From positions 7,981,001-8,045,000 of the forward strand of contig NZ_CP163443.1 of assembly GCF_041053055.1 (NCBI RefSeq): 64,000 nucleotides of DNA, written 5' to 3'. This DNA comes from Streptomyces sp. R41 (lineage in GTDB: Bacteria > Actinomycetota > Actinomycetes > Streptomycetales > Streptomycetaceae). Of the stretch, positions 52,149 to 60,631 are shown piece after piece (within the stretch, counting starts at the first letter, position 1; each line of letters begins with the position of its first letter). Both the position numbers and the translations under genes were made by a program. A model generated the notes under the pieces. The model made no database searches. It had not been told where the DNA came from and saw only the letters and a program-made list of their open reading frames with translations.

Positions 52149-52228
52149 GCAGGGGACCACCGCGCGGGCACGGGATTTAATCTGCGGGCATCGGCAACGC
52201 GCCGCACCCCGGGCCAGGAGGTACCGCG

Positions 52229-52672
52229 ATGACAGCACCGCAGGACACGACGCCCCCGCCGGACGACTCCACCGCCCCCCTCGCCGACTCCGTCGAGCCC
52301 GCGGGCGGGACCGTCGCCCGGCTGCTGGAGGGGCTCGCCGAGCGGCTCGGCGGGCGGGCCTCGGTCACCGCCGTCTTCGGCGAGGCCGTCACCCGCGAAG
52401 GCGTCACCGTCATCCCCGTCGCCAAGGTCGGCTTCGGGTTCGGCGGCGGTGTCCTGCGCGGCCTGGGCCGCGCGAAGAACTCCGAGGGCGGCGGTGGAGG
52501 CGGCGGCTGCGGGGCCCGCCCGCTCGGCTTCATCGAGCTGCGCGACGGCACCGCCACCTACCACCCGATCCGCGACCCGTGGGCGGACGTCGTCGCACCC
52601 TTGGCCGCGCTGATCGTCACGGCCGCCGGCCCCGTCCTGACCCGGGCGCTGACCCGGCGCCGGAAGAGCTAG
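52229..52672 (+). CDS. GerW/YtfJ-family sporulation protein
   Basis: A 147-residue protein starting at ATG 52229, with GGAGG upstream. After a Thr/Pro-rich start (1-28), the YtfJ/GerW domain shows 'ASVTAVFGEAVTREGVTVIPVAKVGFGFGGG' and a Gly-rich loop with one Cys ('GGGGGGGCGARPLGFIEL'), ending with a hydrophobic segment and a basic 'TRRRKS' tail. Bacillus GerW contributes to spore germination; the Streptomyces role is not established. It is divergent from the thrS leader. Confidence 0.88.
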   Translation: MTAPQDTTPPPDDSTAPLADSVEPAGGTVARLLEGLAERLGGRASVTAVFGEAVTREGVTVIPVAKVGFGFGGGVLRGLGRAKNSEGGGGGGGCGARPLGFIELRDGTATYHPIRDPWADVVAPLAALIVTAAGPVLTRALTRRRKS

Positions 52673-52697
52673 AACGGCCTGATCCGGCCGACAGTCC

Positions 52698-54080
52698 CTA
52701 GCCCCGCCACGGCCCCGTCACCGCGAACGTGGTCCCCGGCGTATAGCAGTTCACGTACATCGTCCCGCCGTCCGGCGAGAAGGTGACGCCCGCGAACTCG
52801 CCCCACTCCGGGGCCTCGGGCGTCCCGATGTTCTGGGCGCCGCGCGCCATCGCGTACACCTCGCCGCGCCGCGTCACGCCGAAGACGTGCTGCGCCCCGT
52901 TGCCGTCCTCGCAGACCATGAGGCCGCCGCCGGGGGCGAGGCAGATGTTGTCGGGGGACTCGCCGGGGAGCTGGACGTCGGTGTCGGGGCCGAAGACGAT
53001 CACGAGAGTGAGCCGGCGCGCCGACGGGTCGTAGCGCCAGATCTGGCCGTAGTGGTCGGCTGCCGAGCCGTCCGCGCCGTGGGCGAAGGAGGAGACGAAG
53101 TACACGCATGTGTCACGCCAGTAGCAGCCCTCCAGCTTCTGGGCGTGCGTGATGCCCTTCGGGCCGAAGTCCTGCAGGCGGACCGGGGTCTGGGCCGCGA
53201 GCGGGTCCGGTACGTCCACCCACTCGATGCCGTCGAAACTCGTGCCCGTCTCCTGGATCGAGGAGAGATCCGGTACGCCGGGGACGTGCATCGCCTGCAG
53301 CCGGCCTCCCGCGCGCAGCGAACCGACCCCGCCCTTGGGCCTGTTGGGCAGAAAACGATAGAAGAGGCCGAACGGCTTGAGGAACGCGTCCTCAGTCTCG
53401 TAGACGATGCCCAGCTTCGGGTCGACGGCGATCGCCTCGTGCTGGAAGCGGCCCATGGCCGTGAGCGGTACGGCTCCGGTGCGGTGCGGGTCCACCGGGT
53501 CGACCTCGAAGATGAAGCCGTGGTCCTTGGTGTAGCCGTTGGTGCCCGCCTTGTCCTCGGTCTCCTCGCAGGTCAACCAGGTGCCCCAAGGAGTCGGCCC
53601 GCCCGCGCAGTTGACGGCCGTGCCGGCGACGGCGACGCGCTCCGCGAGCACGTTCCCGCGCCGGTCCAGCGTCAGGGACGTACAACCGCCCTTGCCCATC
53701 GGGTCGTACGTCAGGCCCTCGACCGTCGGGACCGGGATCTTCGCGGTGACGCGGTTCTCGTGGTTGCGGACCAGATGGACGCGGCCGTGCCGACCGGCGA
53801 AGGCCGACATGCCGTCGTGGTTGCTGGGCACCGGGCCCTCGCCGGAGCGGAGTTGGTCGCCTTCGCGGGACAGGACCCGGTAGCGGAAGCCTCCCGGCAG
53901 GTCGAGCAGTCCGTTCGGGTCGGGGATCAGGGGGCCGTAGCCGCTGTGGCCCAGGTTCTGTGCGGCGGCGGTGCCCGCGAAGAGTTCGGAGAGGCTTCCG
54001 GCGAAGGCGATCGAGGCGGTCAACACGCCGGTGCGGGTGAGCATCTGACGTCGTGTCGCGGAGCGACCGATTTCGGGCAT
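52698..54080 (-). CDS. PhoX-like (DUF839) Tat-exported phosphatase
   Basis: A 460-residue protein with a twin-arginine signal ('SATRRQMLTRTGVLTASIAFAGSL') ending near 'GTAAAQN'. The body is a beta-propeller of the PhoX/DUF839 type: 'VHLVRNHENRV', 'GGCTSLTLDRRGNVL', 'WGTWLTCEETEDKAG', 'GRFQHEAIAVDPKLGIVYETEDA', 'SPDNICLAPGGGLMVCEDGNG', 'SPDGGTMYVNCYTPG'. PhoX enzymes are iron/calcium alkaline phosphatases released under phosphate limitation. Whether this member is induced by phosphate starvation cannot be seen; no PHO box was identified. Confidence 0.9.
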   Translation of the reverse strand: MPEIGRSATRRQMLTRTGVLTASIAFAGSLSELFAGTAAAQNLGHSGYGPLIPDPNGLLDLPGGFRYRVLSREGDQLRSGEGPVPSNHDGMSAFAGRHGRVHLVRNHENRVTAKIPVPTVEGLTYDPMGKGGCTSLTLDRRGNVLAERVAVAGTAVNCAGGPTPWGTWLTCEETEDKAGTNGYTKDHGFIFEVDPVDPHRTGAVPLTAMGRFQHEAIAVDPKLGIVYETEDAFLKPFGLFYRFLPNRPKGGVGSLRAGGRLQAMHVPGVPDLSSIQETGTSFDGIEWVDVPDPLAAQTPVRLQDFGPKGITHAQKLEGCYWRDTCVYFVSSFAHGADGSAADHYGQIWRYDPSARRLTLVIVFGPDTDVQLPGESPDNICLAPGGGLMVCEDGNGAQHVFGVTRRGEVYAMARGAQNIGTPEAPEWGEFAGVTFSPDGGTMYVNCYTPGTTFAVTGPWRG

Positions 54081-54169
54081 GGGGCGACCTTCCTGCTGGC
54101 GGACAGGACTGTGACCCGCCTGTGTGTATCACGCGACCGGGGCCGCCGGAACCACGCGCGTCACGCGTG

Positions 54170-55159
54170 TCACTCGTCGCCCTTGGGTTCATCCAGCTCA
54201 TCGAGCCCGCCGGGCTCATGGAGCTGGACGGTCTCGTCGAGCAGGCCCGGCTCTTGCAGCTGGACGGTCTCGTCGAGCAGGCCCGGCTCTTGCAGCTGGA
54301 CAGGCTCATCGAGCGGGACCGGCTCATCGGGCTCATCGAGCTGGACGTGCTCCTTGGCCCGCGGGGGCGCCGACTGCTCGGCGGCGGGCGGCGCCTGCCC
54401 GCCCTGCGCCCGCTCGAGGAAGCGCAGCAGCTCCACCGGGAAGGGCAGCACGAGCGTGGAGTTCTTCTCGGCCGCGACGGCCACCACTGTCTGCAGCAGC
54501 CGCAGTTGGAGCGCGGCGGGCTGCTCCGACATCACGCCGGCGGCCTGCGCGAGCTTCTTGGATGCCTGCAGCTCCGCGTCCGCGTTGATGACCCGGGCGC
54601 GCCGCTCACGGTCGGCCTCGGCCTGCCGGGCCATCGACCGCTTCATCGTCTCCGGCAGCGATACGTCCTTGATCTCGACGCGGTCGATCTGCACACCCCA
54701 GCCGATCGCCGGGCTGTCGATCATCAGCTCCAGGCCCTGGTTGAGCTTCTCGCGGTTGGACAGGAGGTCGTCGAGGTCGCTCTTGCCGATGATGGACCGC
54801 AGCGAGGTCTGCGCCATCTGCGAGACCGCGAAGCGGTAGTCCTCGACCTGGATGATCGCGTCGGGGGCGTTGACCACCTTGAAGTAGACGACCGCGTCGA
54901 CCCGCACCGTGACGTTGTCCCGAGTGATGCCCTCCTGCGCGGGCACCGGCATCGTCACGATCTGCATGTTGACCTTGTGCAGCCGGTCGACGATGGGGAC
55001 GATCATAGTGAAGCCCGGGGGGCGGACACCTCCCGTGAGCCGCCCCAGCCGCAGGACCACGCCACGCTCGTACTGCTTGACGACCCGGGCCGCCGCCGAG
55101 AGGTAGACCAGACCGGCCGCACCGGTCGCCACACCCGCCGCGATGAGTTCCTCGACCAT
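54170..55159 (-). CDS. Slipin / stomatin-like SPFH membrane protein
   Basis: A 329-residue protein: N-terminal membrane segment (about 4-25), then an SPFH (band 7) domain with 'VKQYERGVVLRLGRL', 'RPPGFTMIVPIVDRLHKVNMQI', 'ITRDNVTVRVDAVVYFKV', 'TSLRSIIGKSDLDDLLSNREKLNQ', and a coiled-coil ('AEADRERRARVINADAELQASKKLAQAA'). The last 60 residues contain repeats of LLDETVQLQEPG, acidic and Leu/Pro-rich. Slipins organise membrane microdomains. A membrane protease (NfeD) partner is often next to slipins but is not present here. Confidence 0.92.
   Translation of the reverse strand: MVEELIAAGVATGAAGLVYLSAAARVVKQYERGVVLRLGRLTGGVRPPGFTMIVPIVDRLHKVNMQIVTMPVPAQEGITRDNVTVRVDAVVYFKVVNAPDAIIQVEDYRFAVSQMAQTSLRSIIGKSDLDDLLSNREKLNQGLELMIDSPAIGWGVQIDRVEIKDVSLPETMKRSMARQAEADRERRARVINADAELQASKKLAQAAGVMSEQPAALQLRLLQTVVAVAAEKNSTLVLPFPVELLRFLERAQGGQAPPAAEQSAPPRAKEHVQLDEPDEPVPLDEPVQLQEPGLLDETVQLQEPGLLDETVQLHEPGGLDELDEPKGDE
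54228..54299. repeat. 36-bp tandem repeat in the slipin gene tail
   Basis: Two identical 36-bp units begin at 54228 and 54264, with diverged copies on both sides. They encode the 12-residue unit LLDETVQLQEPG in the acidic C-terminal tail. The unit keeps the frame, so copy number can change freely. Confidence 0.9.
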
Positions 55160-55235
55160 GACGACCCCTTTCCGAGCCGCCCACCATGACTGATACGTCC
55201 ACTTTACGTCGTAGGGACGGGCCCGTTCAGGTCAT

Positions 55236-55269
55236 AGGGCCGGATCCGCCGCGCGGCGGATCCGGCCCT
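55236..55269 (-). terminator. 34-nt perfect palindrome after the SulP gene
   Basis: AGGGCCGGATCCGCCGC (55236-55252) is followed directly by its exact complement (55253-55269), 4 nt from the SulP stop at 55274. It forms a very strong hairpin, most likely the terminator of the carbonic anhydrase-SulP operon. Confidence 0.85.
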
Positions 55270-55273
55270 GGCC

Positions 55274-56761
55274 TCAGGCCCCCGGCGTGACCTTCACCGG
55301 CTCGATCCCGGTCGCACTGTGCCGCGCCGACCAGGTCTCCAGCGCGCTCCGGCACGCGTGGTCCAGGTGGTGCAGGCCGGAGAGGTCCAGCTCGACGGGG
55401 CGGTCCTGCGGCAGCGCCTCCAGGCTGTCGAGTATCTTCGGCAGCCGCAGGAAGGTCGCGTTGCCCGACAGATACGCCTGGACGGGCCCGGCGCCCTTGT
55501 CTATGACGTCGAGGCGCACGTGCGAGGCCTCCCACGCCGTCTTGGCGACGGCCAGCGCGAGCCCGATCAGGACGCCCTCGAACATGCTGACGGCGACGAT
55601 CGACACGGCGGTGACGATGAGAATCAGCGCCTCGCCACGATGCCCACGCCACAGCGACGCGATCTCCCGGAGCGGAATCAGCTTCCAGCCCGCGTGCACC
55701 AGGATGCCGGCGAGGGCGGGCAGCGGGATGACGCCGAGCGCGGCGGGCAGCAGCGCAGCGAACAGCAGCAGCCACACGCCGTGCAGCACCCGGGACGCCT
55801 TCGTCCGCGCGCCCGCCTGGACGTTCGCCGCGCTGCGTACGATCACGGCGGTCATCGGCAGCGCGCCGAGCAGCCCGCAGACCGCGTTGCCCGCGCCCTG
55901 CGCCATCAGCTCCTTGTCGTACTCGGTCCGCCGTCCGTCGTGCAGCCGGTCCACGGCCGCCGCGCTGAACAGAGACTCGGCGGAGGCGATCAGGGTGAAA
56001 GCGAGGACCGTGCCGAGTACTCCTGCGTTCGCGAGCTCACCGAAAGCGTCGGGCGAGGGCAACTGGATCGAGCCGAGCAGCCCCCGCACCTCCACCGTGG
56101 CCACGGGCAGGCCGAACGCCAGTGAGACGAGGGTGGCCAGCGCGACCGCGCCGAGCGCCCCCGGCACCGTACGCACCCGCCGAGGCAGCCGCTTCCACAG
56201 GACCAGTACGGCGATCGTCCCGGCCCCGAGCCCGACCGAGGCCAGAGCCTCGGTGCCGCGGGCCGCGTCGACGAGCGCCTCGGGCAGCCCGGCGAGCTTG
56301 TCGAGTCCGGACGCGGGTGCCTTCAGGCCCGCCATCGAGTAGAGCTGGCCCGCGATCAGCACGAGCCCGATCCCGGCCAGCATGCCCTCGACGACCGCCA
56401 CCGAGATCGCCCGGAAGTAGCGACCCAACTTCAGTGCGCCCATGAGGAGTTGGAGCACACCCGTGGCGAGGACGACGACTCCGAGGACGGCGAGTCCGTA
56501 CTCCCGTACGGCCTCGAAGACCAGAACGGTCAGCCCGGCGGCAGGACCGGACACCTGGAGGCTGCTGCCGCGCATCAGTCCGGTGACGAGACCGCCCACG
56601 ATGCCGGTGACCAGGCCGAGTTCGGCCGGTACGCCGGAAGCGACGGCGACGCCCACGCACAGCGGCAGGGCGACGAGGAACACGACGACCGACGCGGCGA
56701 AGTCCTGCCGCAGGTACGGGAATTGCTTCGTAAGGTTCGGGAACTTCATCGCGCGGCTCAC
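55274..56761 (-). CDS. SulP-family anion transporter with STAS domain (bicarbonate transporter-like)
   Basis: A 495-residue membrane protein. It has about 10-12 helices with the SulP signatures 'FLVALPLCVGVAVASGVPAELGL', 'GGLVTGLMRGSSLQVSGPAAGLTV' and 'AESLFSAAAVDRLHDG', then a C-terminal STAS domain (about 420-495; 'PVELDLSGLHHLDHACRSALETW'). GTG 56761 overlaps the stop of the carbonic anhydrase gene (GTGA); ATG 56749 is an alternative. Coupling to a beta-carbonic anhydrase argues for bicarbonate rather than sulfate (inference). Confidence 0.9.
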   Translation of the reverse strand: MSRAMKFPNLTKQFPYLRQDFAASVVVFLVALPLCVGVAVASGVPAELGLVTGIVGGLVTGLMRGSSLQVSGPAAGLTVLVFEAVREYGLAVLGVVVLATGVLQLLMGALKLGRYFRAISVAVVEGMLAGIGLVLIAGQLYSMAGLKAPASGLDKLAGLPEALVDAARGTEALASVGLGAGTIAVLVLWKRLPRRVRTVPGALGAVALATLVSLAFGLPVATVEVRGLLGSIQLPSPDAFGELANAGVLGTVLAFTLIASAESLFSAAAVDRLHDGRRTEYDKELMAQGAGNAVCGLLGALPMTAVIVRSAANVQAGARTKASRVLHGVWLLLFAALLPAALGVIPLPALAGILVHAGWKLIPLREIASLWRGHRGEALILIVTAVSIVAVSMFEGVLIGLALAVAKTAWEASHVRLDVIDKGAGPVQAYLSGNATFLRLPKILDSLEALPQDRPVELDLSGLHHLDHACRSALETWSARHSATGIEPVKVTPGA

Positions 56762-57336
56762 AGCGCCTCGAAGGAGTCGGTGTCCGGCGCGTGCGCGCGT
56801 ACGGCGCCGGTGTGGACCTCGTAGTACCAGCCGTGCAAACGCAGTTGACCTGCCGCCATGGCCCGTTGCACACAGGGGTATTCGCGGAGCCGTAGCAGTT
56901 GCGCGAGGACATGGTTCTGCACCGCGTCGGCCACAGCCGGGTCGTCGTCGGGTGAGTCGGAGGGGGGTTCGGCCTGCGCGAGCCAGTCGCGTACGGCCGG
57001 TACGGCGGTCAGGTCCTCGCCGCGCACCAGCGCACCGACGGCGCCGCAGTGCGAGTGGCCGCAGACCACGATCTCGGACACGCCGAGTACGTCCACCGCG
57101 TACTCGACGGTGGCCGCCTCGGAGGTCGGCCGGTCGGAGGTGTACGGCGGGACGATGTTGCCCGCGGTGCGCAGTTCGAAGAGCTCGCCCGGACGGGCGC
57201 CGGTGATCAGGGCCGGGACGACCCGGGAGTCGGAGCAGGTGATGAACAGGACCTGTGGGGACTGGCCTTGGGCGAGCGAGGCGAATTCCTCGGGCCGCCG
57301 GCCGAACGAGCGGGCATGGTCGATGAGGGGCTGCAT
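56758..57336 (-). CDS. Beta-class carbonic anhydrase
   Basis: A 192-residue enzyme starting at ATG 57336, with AGGAGG upstream. Zinc ligands and the catalytic dyad are clear: 'FITCSDSRVVP' (Cys, Asp, Arg) and 'VVCGHSHCGAVGAL' (His, Cys). 'LRTAGNIVPPY' and 'LHGWYYEVHTGAV' complete the family pattern. It interconverts CO2 and bicarbonate and is translationally coupled to the SulP transporter, so the pair may move bicarbonate to supply carboxylases. Confidence 0.94.
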   Translation of the reverse strand: MQPLIDHARSFGRRPEEFASLAQGQSPQVLFITCSDSRVVPALITGARPGELFELRTAGNIVPPYTSDRPTSEAATVEYAVDVLGVSEIVVCGHSHCGAVGALVRGEDLTAVPAVRDWLAQAEPPSDSPDDDPAVADAVQNHVLAQLLRLREYPCVQRAMAAGQLRLHGWYYEVHTGAVRAHAPDTDSFEAL

Positions 57337-57406
57337 GTCAGTTCCTCCTGGCGCGCCATGGGGGCGCGTCGGCTTACAAAACGGAGCGTGGGGGGACGCG
57401 CTCCGC

Positions 57407-57745
57407 TCAGCAGCGGAAGACCTGAAGTACTGCGGGGGAGTGGTCGATCGAGGATCTCGACGTGCGGGGGTGCGTGGCGGTGAGAGGGACCGGCGGGTAC
57501 GAGCCCGCGAGGTCGCTCGCGAGCAGGGCGCGGGCCGGTGTCTCGGGTACGAGGTCCTCGTCGCGGATCCGCCGCCGGGCACCCAGGGGCGGGGCCACCT
57601 TGTGCGGGTGCTCGGCCTCGGCGCAGGAGGCGACCTCGCCTCTGTGCGCGGACGCGAACGCCTCGGTGGGGGCGAAGAGCTGCAGACTGATCAGGACGGC
57701 GGCGAGTACCACATACAGGGTCCGGGCCGTCGTACCTCGTAGCAT
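57407..57745 (-). CDS. Small secreted hypothetical protein
   Basis: A 112-residue protein with a signal peptide ('TLYVVLAAVLISLQLFAPTEAFA', cleavage after about residue 31). The mature part is short, with basic and Pro residues and a C-terminal 'VLQVFRC'. No family was recognised. Streptomyces genomes often have a similar small exported protein upstream of this carbonic anhydrase gene (from memory). Its start ATG 57745 has a poor ribosome binding site. Confidence 0.6.
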   Translation of the reverse strand: MLRGTTARTLYVVLAAVLISLQLFAPTEAFASAHRGEVASCAEAEHPHKVAPPLGARRRIRDEDLVPETPARALLASDLAGSYPPVPLTATHPRTSRSSIDHSPAVLQVFRC

Positions 57746-57881
57746 GCGCCCCCTTCCGGTACCTCTTCGCTCACGTCAAGACATACGTTAACAAGGTGAG
57801 TTGTTTGCAGGGTTAACTCAACGTTTCACCCTGAAGAGGGCCGGAAGCGATACCTCCGAGGCCGGAAACCGCGCTGGGAAA

Positions 57882-58979
57882 CTATCCCTTCACGAGCCCC
57901 TCGGCGTCCCGCGCCAGCGCCGTGAGCCGGGATATCGCGCGGAAGTACTTCTTGCGGTAGCCGCCGTTCAGCATCTCCTCGCTGAACAGCTTGTCGAAGG
58001 GCATCCCGGAGGCGAGGACCGGCACCTCGCGGTCGTACAGGCGGTCGGCGAGCACGACGAGCCGCAGCGCGGTCGACTGGTCCGGAACCGGCTGGACGTC
58101 GGTGAGGCAGACGGCCCTGACGCCGTCCGTCAGGGCGCCGTACCGGCTGGGGTGGACGCGCGCCAGGTGGTCGAGCAGGTGCGGGAAGTCGTCGAGGGAC
58201 GCGCCGCCGGTCGCGTACGCCGTCTTGGTGACCTGCTCGTCGGAGAACGGCGCCGGGGCCTCGGGCAGCCCGCGATGGCGGTAGTCCTCGCCGTCGATGC
58301 GCAGCGGCCGGAAGTGGGCGGACAGGCCCTGGATCTCGCGCAGGAAGTCGGCGGACGCGAACCGGCCCTCGCCGAGCTTGCCCGGCAGCGTGTTCGAGGT
58401 GGCGGCGAGCGCGACGCCCGCGTCGACCAGCTTGCCGAGCAGCGTGGAGACGAGGACGGTGTCGCCGGGGTCGTCGAGTTCGAACTCGTCGATGCAGAGG
58501 AGACGGTGACCCGAGAGCGTCTGCACGGTCTTCTGGAAGCCGAGCGCGCCGACCAGGTTCGTCAGCTCCACGAAGGTGCCGAACGCCTTGAGCGCGGGCT
58601 CGGCCGGGGTCGCGTGCCAGAGGGAGGCGAGCAGGTGGGTCTTGCCGACGCCGTAGCCGCCGTCGAGGTAGACGCCACGGGGGCCGGTGGGCGTCTTCGG
58701 GGCCTTGCCGAAGCCGAACAGCCGGCGCTTGCCGCCGCCGACCGCGTGCGCCCCGCCGAGACCGGCCGCGAAGCTGCTGAGGACGTGCACGGCCTCGGTC
58801 TGGCTCGGCTGGTTCGGGTCCGGGATGTATGTGGCGAAGCGGACCGAGTCGAAGCGCGGCGGCGGCACCATCTCGGCGACCAGTCGGTCGGCGGGGACGT
58901 GCGGCTCGCGGGCGCACAGGGACAGCGGGGCCGCTTCGGCTATCGGGTCGATCCCGGAGGCGGTGGTGGAGGACGACAC
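57882..58979 (-). CDS. zapE: ZapE (AFG1-like) cell-division ATPase
   Basis: A 365-residue AFG1-family ATPase: Walker A 'GVYLDGGYGVGKTHLLASLWH', Walker B 'RLLCIDEFELDDPGDT', sensor 'VALAATSNTLP', and the C-terminal 'LVVLADRLYDREVPVLASG' and 'YRKKYFRAISRLTAL'. ZapE modulates FtsZ ring stability in Gram-negatives; in actinomycetes the role is less known. GTG 58979 is preferred because 'SSSTTASGI' follows as a natural N terminus. It is divergent from the RibD-like gene. Confidence 0.9.
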   Translation of the reverse strand: MSSSTTASGIDPIAEAAPLSLCAREPHVPADRLVAEMVPPPRFDSVRFATYIPDPNQPSQTEAVHVLSSFAAGLGGAHAVGGGKRRLFGFGKAPKTPTGPRGVYLDGGYGVGKTHLLASLWHATPAEPALKAFGTFVELTNLVGALGFQKTVQTLSGHRLLCIDEFELDDPGDTVLVSTLLGKLVDAGVALAATSNTLPGKLGEGRFASADFLREIQGLSAHFRPLRIDGEDYRHRGLPEAPAPFSDEQVTKTAYATGGASLDDFPHLLDHLARVHPSRYGALTDGVRAVCLTDVQPVPDQSTALRLVVLADRLYDREVPVLASGMPFDKLFSEEMLNGGYRKKYFRAISRLTALARDAEGLVKG

Positions 58980-59016
58980 GGTTCCCCACTCTAAGGGCCG
59001 TGCCACACTGCACGTC

Positions 59017-59811
59017 ATGCGACGCCTGTTCCCTGTGACCTACGAAACAGCAGCCCAGGCCTCGGGCGGGCCCCCTGAGGCGGATGTGACGGACAGAGAG
59101 TGGGGGCTCGGGGAACTGGCGGAGGCCTACGCCTATCCCGACCGACGTGAGCCCTGGCTGCGCGGCAACATGGTCTCCACGCTCGACGGCGCCGCCCAGC
59201 ACGACGGGCGCTCGCAGCCCATCTCCAGCGCCACCGACATGCGGATCTTCGGGGTGCTCAGGGGGCTCGCCGATGTCGTGATCGTCGGCGCGGAAACGGT
59301 ACGGCAGGAGGGTTATCGCCCGGCACGCGCGCGTGAGGCCTTCGCGGAGCTCCGGGAGGCGGCCGGTCAGGGCCCCGCACCCGCCATCGCCGTGGTCACC
59401 GCGAGCCTCGACCTGGACTTCTCGCTGCCGCTCTTCACCTCGCCCCTGGTGCCCACACTGGTGCTCACGGGTGCCGCGGCGGCTCCCGACCGGGTCGCGG
59501 CGGCCGAGAAGGCGGGCGCCCAGGTGGTGATCGCCGGGGACGGGATGGGGGTGGACCCCGCCCGTGCCGTACGGGCCCTCGGGGATCTCGGCCTGACCCG
59601 GCTGCTGACCGAGGGCGGGCCCCGTCTGCTCGGTCAGTTCGTCGCGGGGGGAGTGCTCGACGAGCTCTGCCTGACCGTGTCGCCGATGCTCGCCGCGGGT
59701 GACGCGCAGCGCATCGCCGGGGGGCCCTCGATGGCGGTCCCGGCGAGGTTCGAACTCGTGTCCCTGCTGGAGGAGGCCGGGTTCCTGTACAGCCGATACC
59801 GTCGGTCCTGA
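59017..59811 (+). CDS. RibD C-terminal (dihydrofolate reductase-like) pyrimidine reductase family protein
   Basis: A 264-residue protein with the RibD_C reductase fold: 'WLRGNMVSTLDGAAQHDGRSQPISSATDMRIFGVLRGLADVVIVGAETVRQEGYRP' (NADPH/substrate region) and 'RLLTEGGPRLLGQFVAGGVLDELCLTVSP'. It lacks the deaminase half of riboflavin RibD, so it may act on another pyrimidine or pterin. No riboflavin genes lie near it. The start is ATG 59017, divergent from zapE with 37 bp between. Confidence 0.88.
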   Translation: MRRLFPVTYETAAQASGGPPEADVTDREWGLGELAEAYAYPDRREPWLRGNMVSTLDGAAQHDGRSQPISSATDMRIFGVLRGLADVVIVGAETVRQEGYRPARAREAFAELREAAGQGPAPAIAVVTASLDLDFSLPLFTSPLVPTLVLTGAAAAPDRVAAAEKAGAQVVIAGDGMGVDPARAVRALGDLGLTRLLTEGGPRLLGQFVAGGVLDELCLTVSPMLAAGDAQRIAGGPSMAVPARFELVSLLEEAGFLYSRYRRS

Positions 59812-59944
59812 CAAGTCGGCGGAATGTCCCGTTCCGTTTATCTTCCGCGGGGCACACTAAATCTCGCAGTCCCCGTGCGGTCACGGGGCAGGATGGTTTC
59901 CGCAGGGGCCTAGGACGGGCCCACGGAGGAGAAGGGCGCCTGTC

Positions 59945-60418
59945 GTGTTCACAAGCGTATTGATGATCGAGAAGGCCCTGACGTCCGCCGACGTGGAGTT
60001 CGTCACCACCTTGCACGGCGACGAGACGGTCGCCTTCCATGTGCTGCTCCAGCCCCGTGGGGACCAGGCGGACCGGCTGCTGCGGGCCATCGACGACGTC
60101 GCGCTCGGTGAGCTGGACGAGGCGGCCCACGAGCGCGAGACACCGGAGGGCGAGGATGCGGTCGGACAAGGGCAGCAGGCCCTCGACGTGTCTCTGCTGG
60201 CCCTGCGCTCGGCCGGCAGCGAGGCCGAGGGCCGGCTCATCGAGGACCATCCGCTGGACGCCCTGAAGGCCCTGGTCGACGAGATCGACGCAGACGAGGT
60301 CATCGTGCTGACCGACCCCCACTATGTGGAAGAGTTCTTCCACCGCGACTGGGCCTCCCGGGCCCGCCACAAGGTGGGTGTGCCGGTGCTGAAGCTGTTC
60401 TCGCACAGCAAGGCGTAG
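59945..60418 (+). CDS. Conserved hypothetical protein (UspA-like small alpha/beta fold)
   Basis: A 157-residue protein starting at GTG 59945 (alternative ATG 59963). It contains 'ALTSADVEFVTTLHGDETVAFHVLLQPRG', 'DVALGELDEAAHE' and 'DADEVIVLTDPHYVEEFFHRDWASRARHKVGVPVLKLFSHS'. The last part resembles Usp-like strands. Streptomyces homologues are often labelled indole-3-glycerol phosphate synthase, but no IGPS motif is visible and that label appears wrong. A 7-bp hairpin (59871-59888) lies in the leader. Confidence 0.8.
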   Translation: MFTSVLMIEKALTSADVEFVTTLHGDETVAFHVLLQPRGDQADRLLRAIDDVALGELDEAAHERETPEGEDAVGQGQQALDVSLLALRSAGSEAEGRLIEDHPLDALKALVDEIDADEVIVLTDPHYVEEFFHRDWASRARHKVGVPVLKLFSHSKA

Positions 60419-60475
60419 ACGCTCCGCCGGGAGGCCCGGGAGCGCCGTCGGGGTCGTTGACGTTCGTCGGGTGCG

Positions 60476-60553
60476 GGTCTGCTGTGGCAGGTCGCGCCCA
60501 CGCGACGGAGCCGCGCACTGTCACAGCCCCGCGCCCCTTGCGGGGCGCTGCCC
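60476..60553. repeat. Dispersed intergenic repeat, copy 3
   Basis: The element with GGTCGCGCCCACGCGACGG, ACTGTCACAGCCCCGCGCCC and the hairpin GCGCCCCTTGCGGGGCGC, about 85% identical to copy 2 (21670-21738). It lies between the 59945 gene and murC. Confidence 0.8.
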
Positions 60554-60631
60554 GCGCCACGGCATAGGCTGGGGGCGCGCTCCTTCAGGGGGCGCGCTCA
60601 TCGTCGTACCGGATCTTGGGGAGACATACGC

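Noticed and set aside
51997..52200. T-box riboswitch before thrS
   Set aside because: No T-box consensus or specifier-loop structure was seen; a Thr leader peptide plus terminator explains the region better.
59945..60418. Indole-3-glycerol phosphate synthase
   Set aside because: The usual database label for homologues, but the length (157) and absence of IGPS active-site motifs do not support it.
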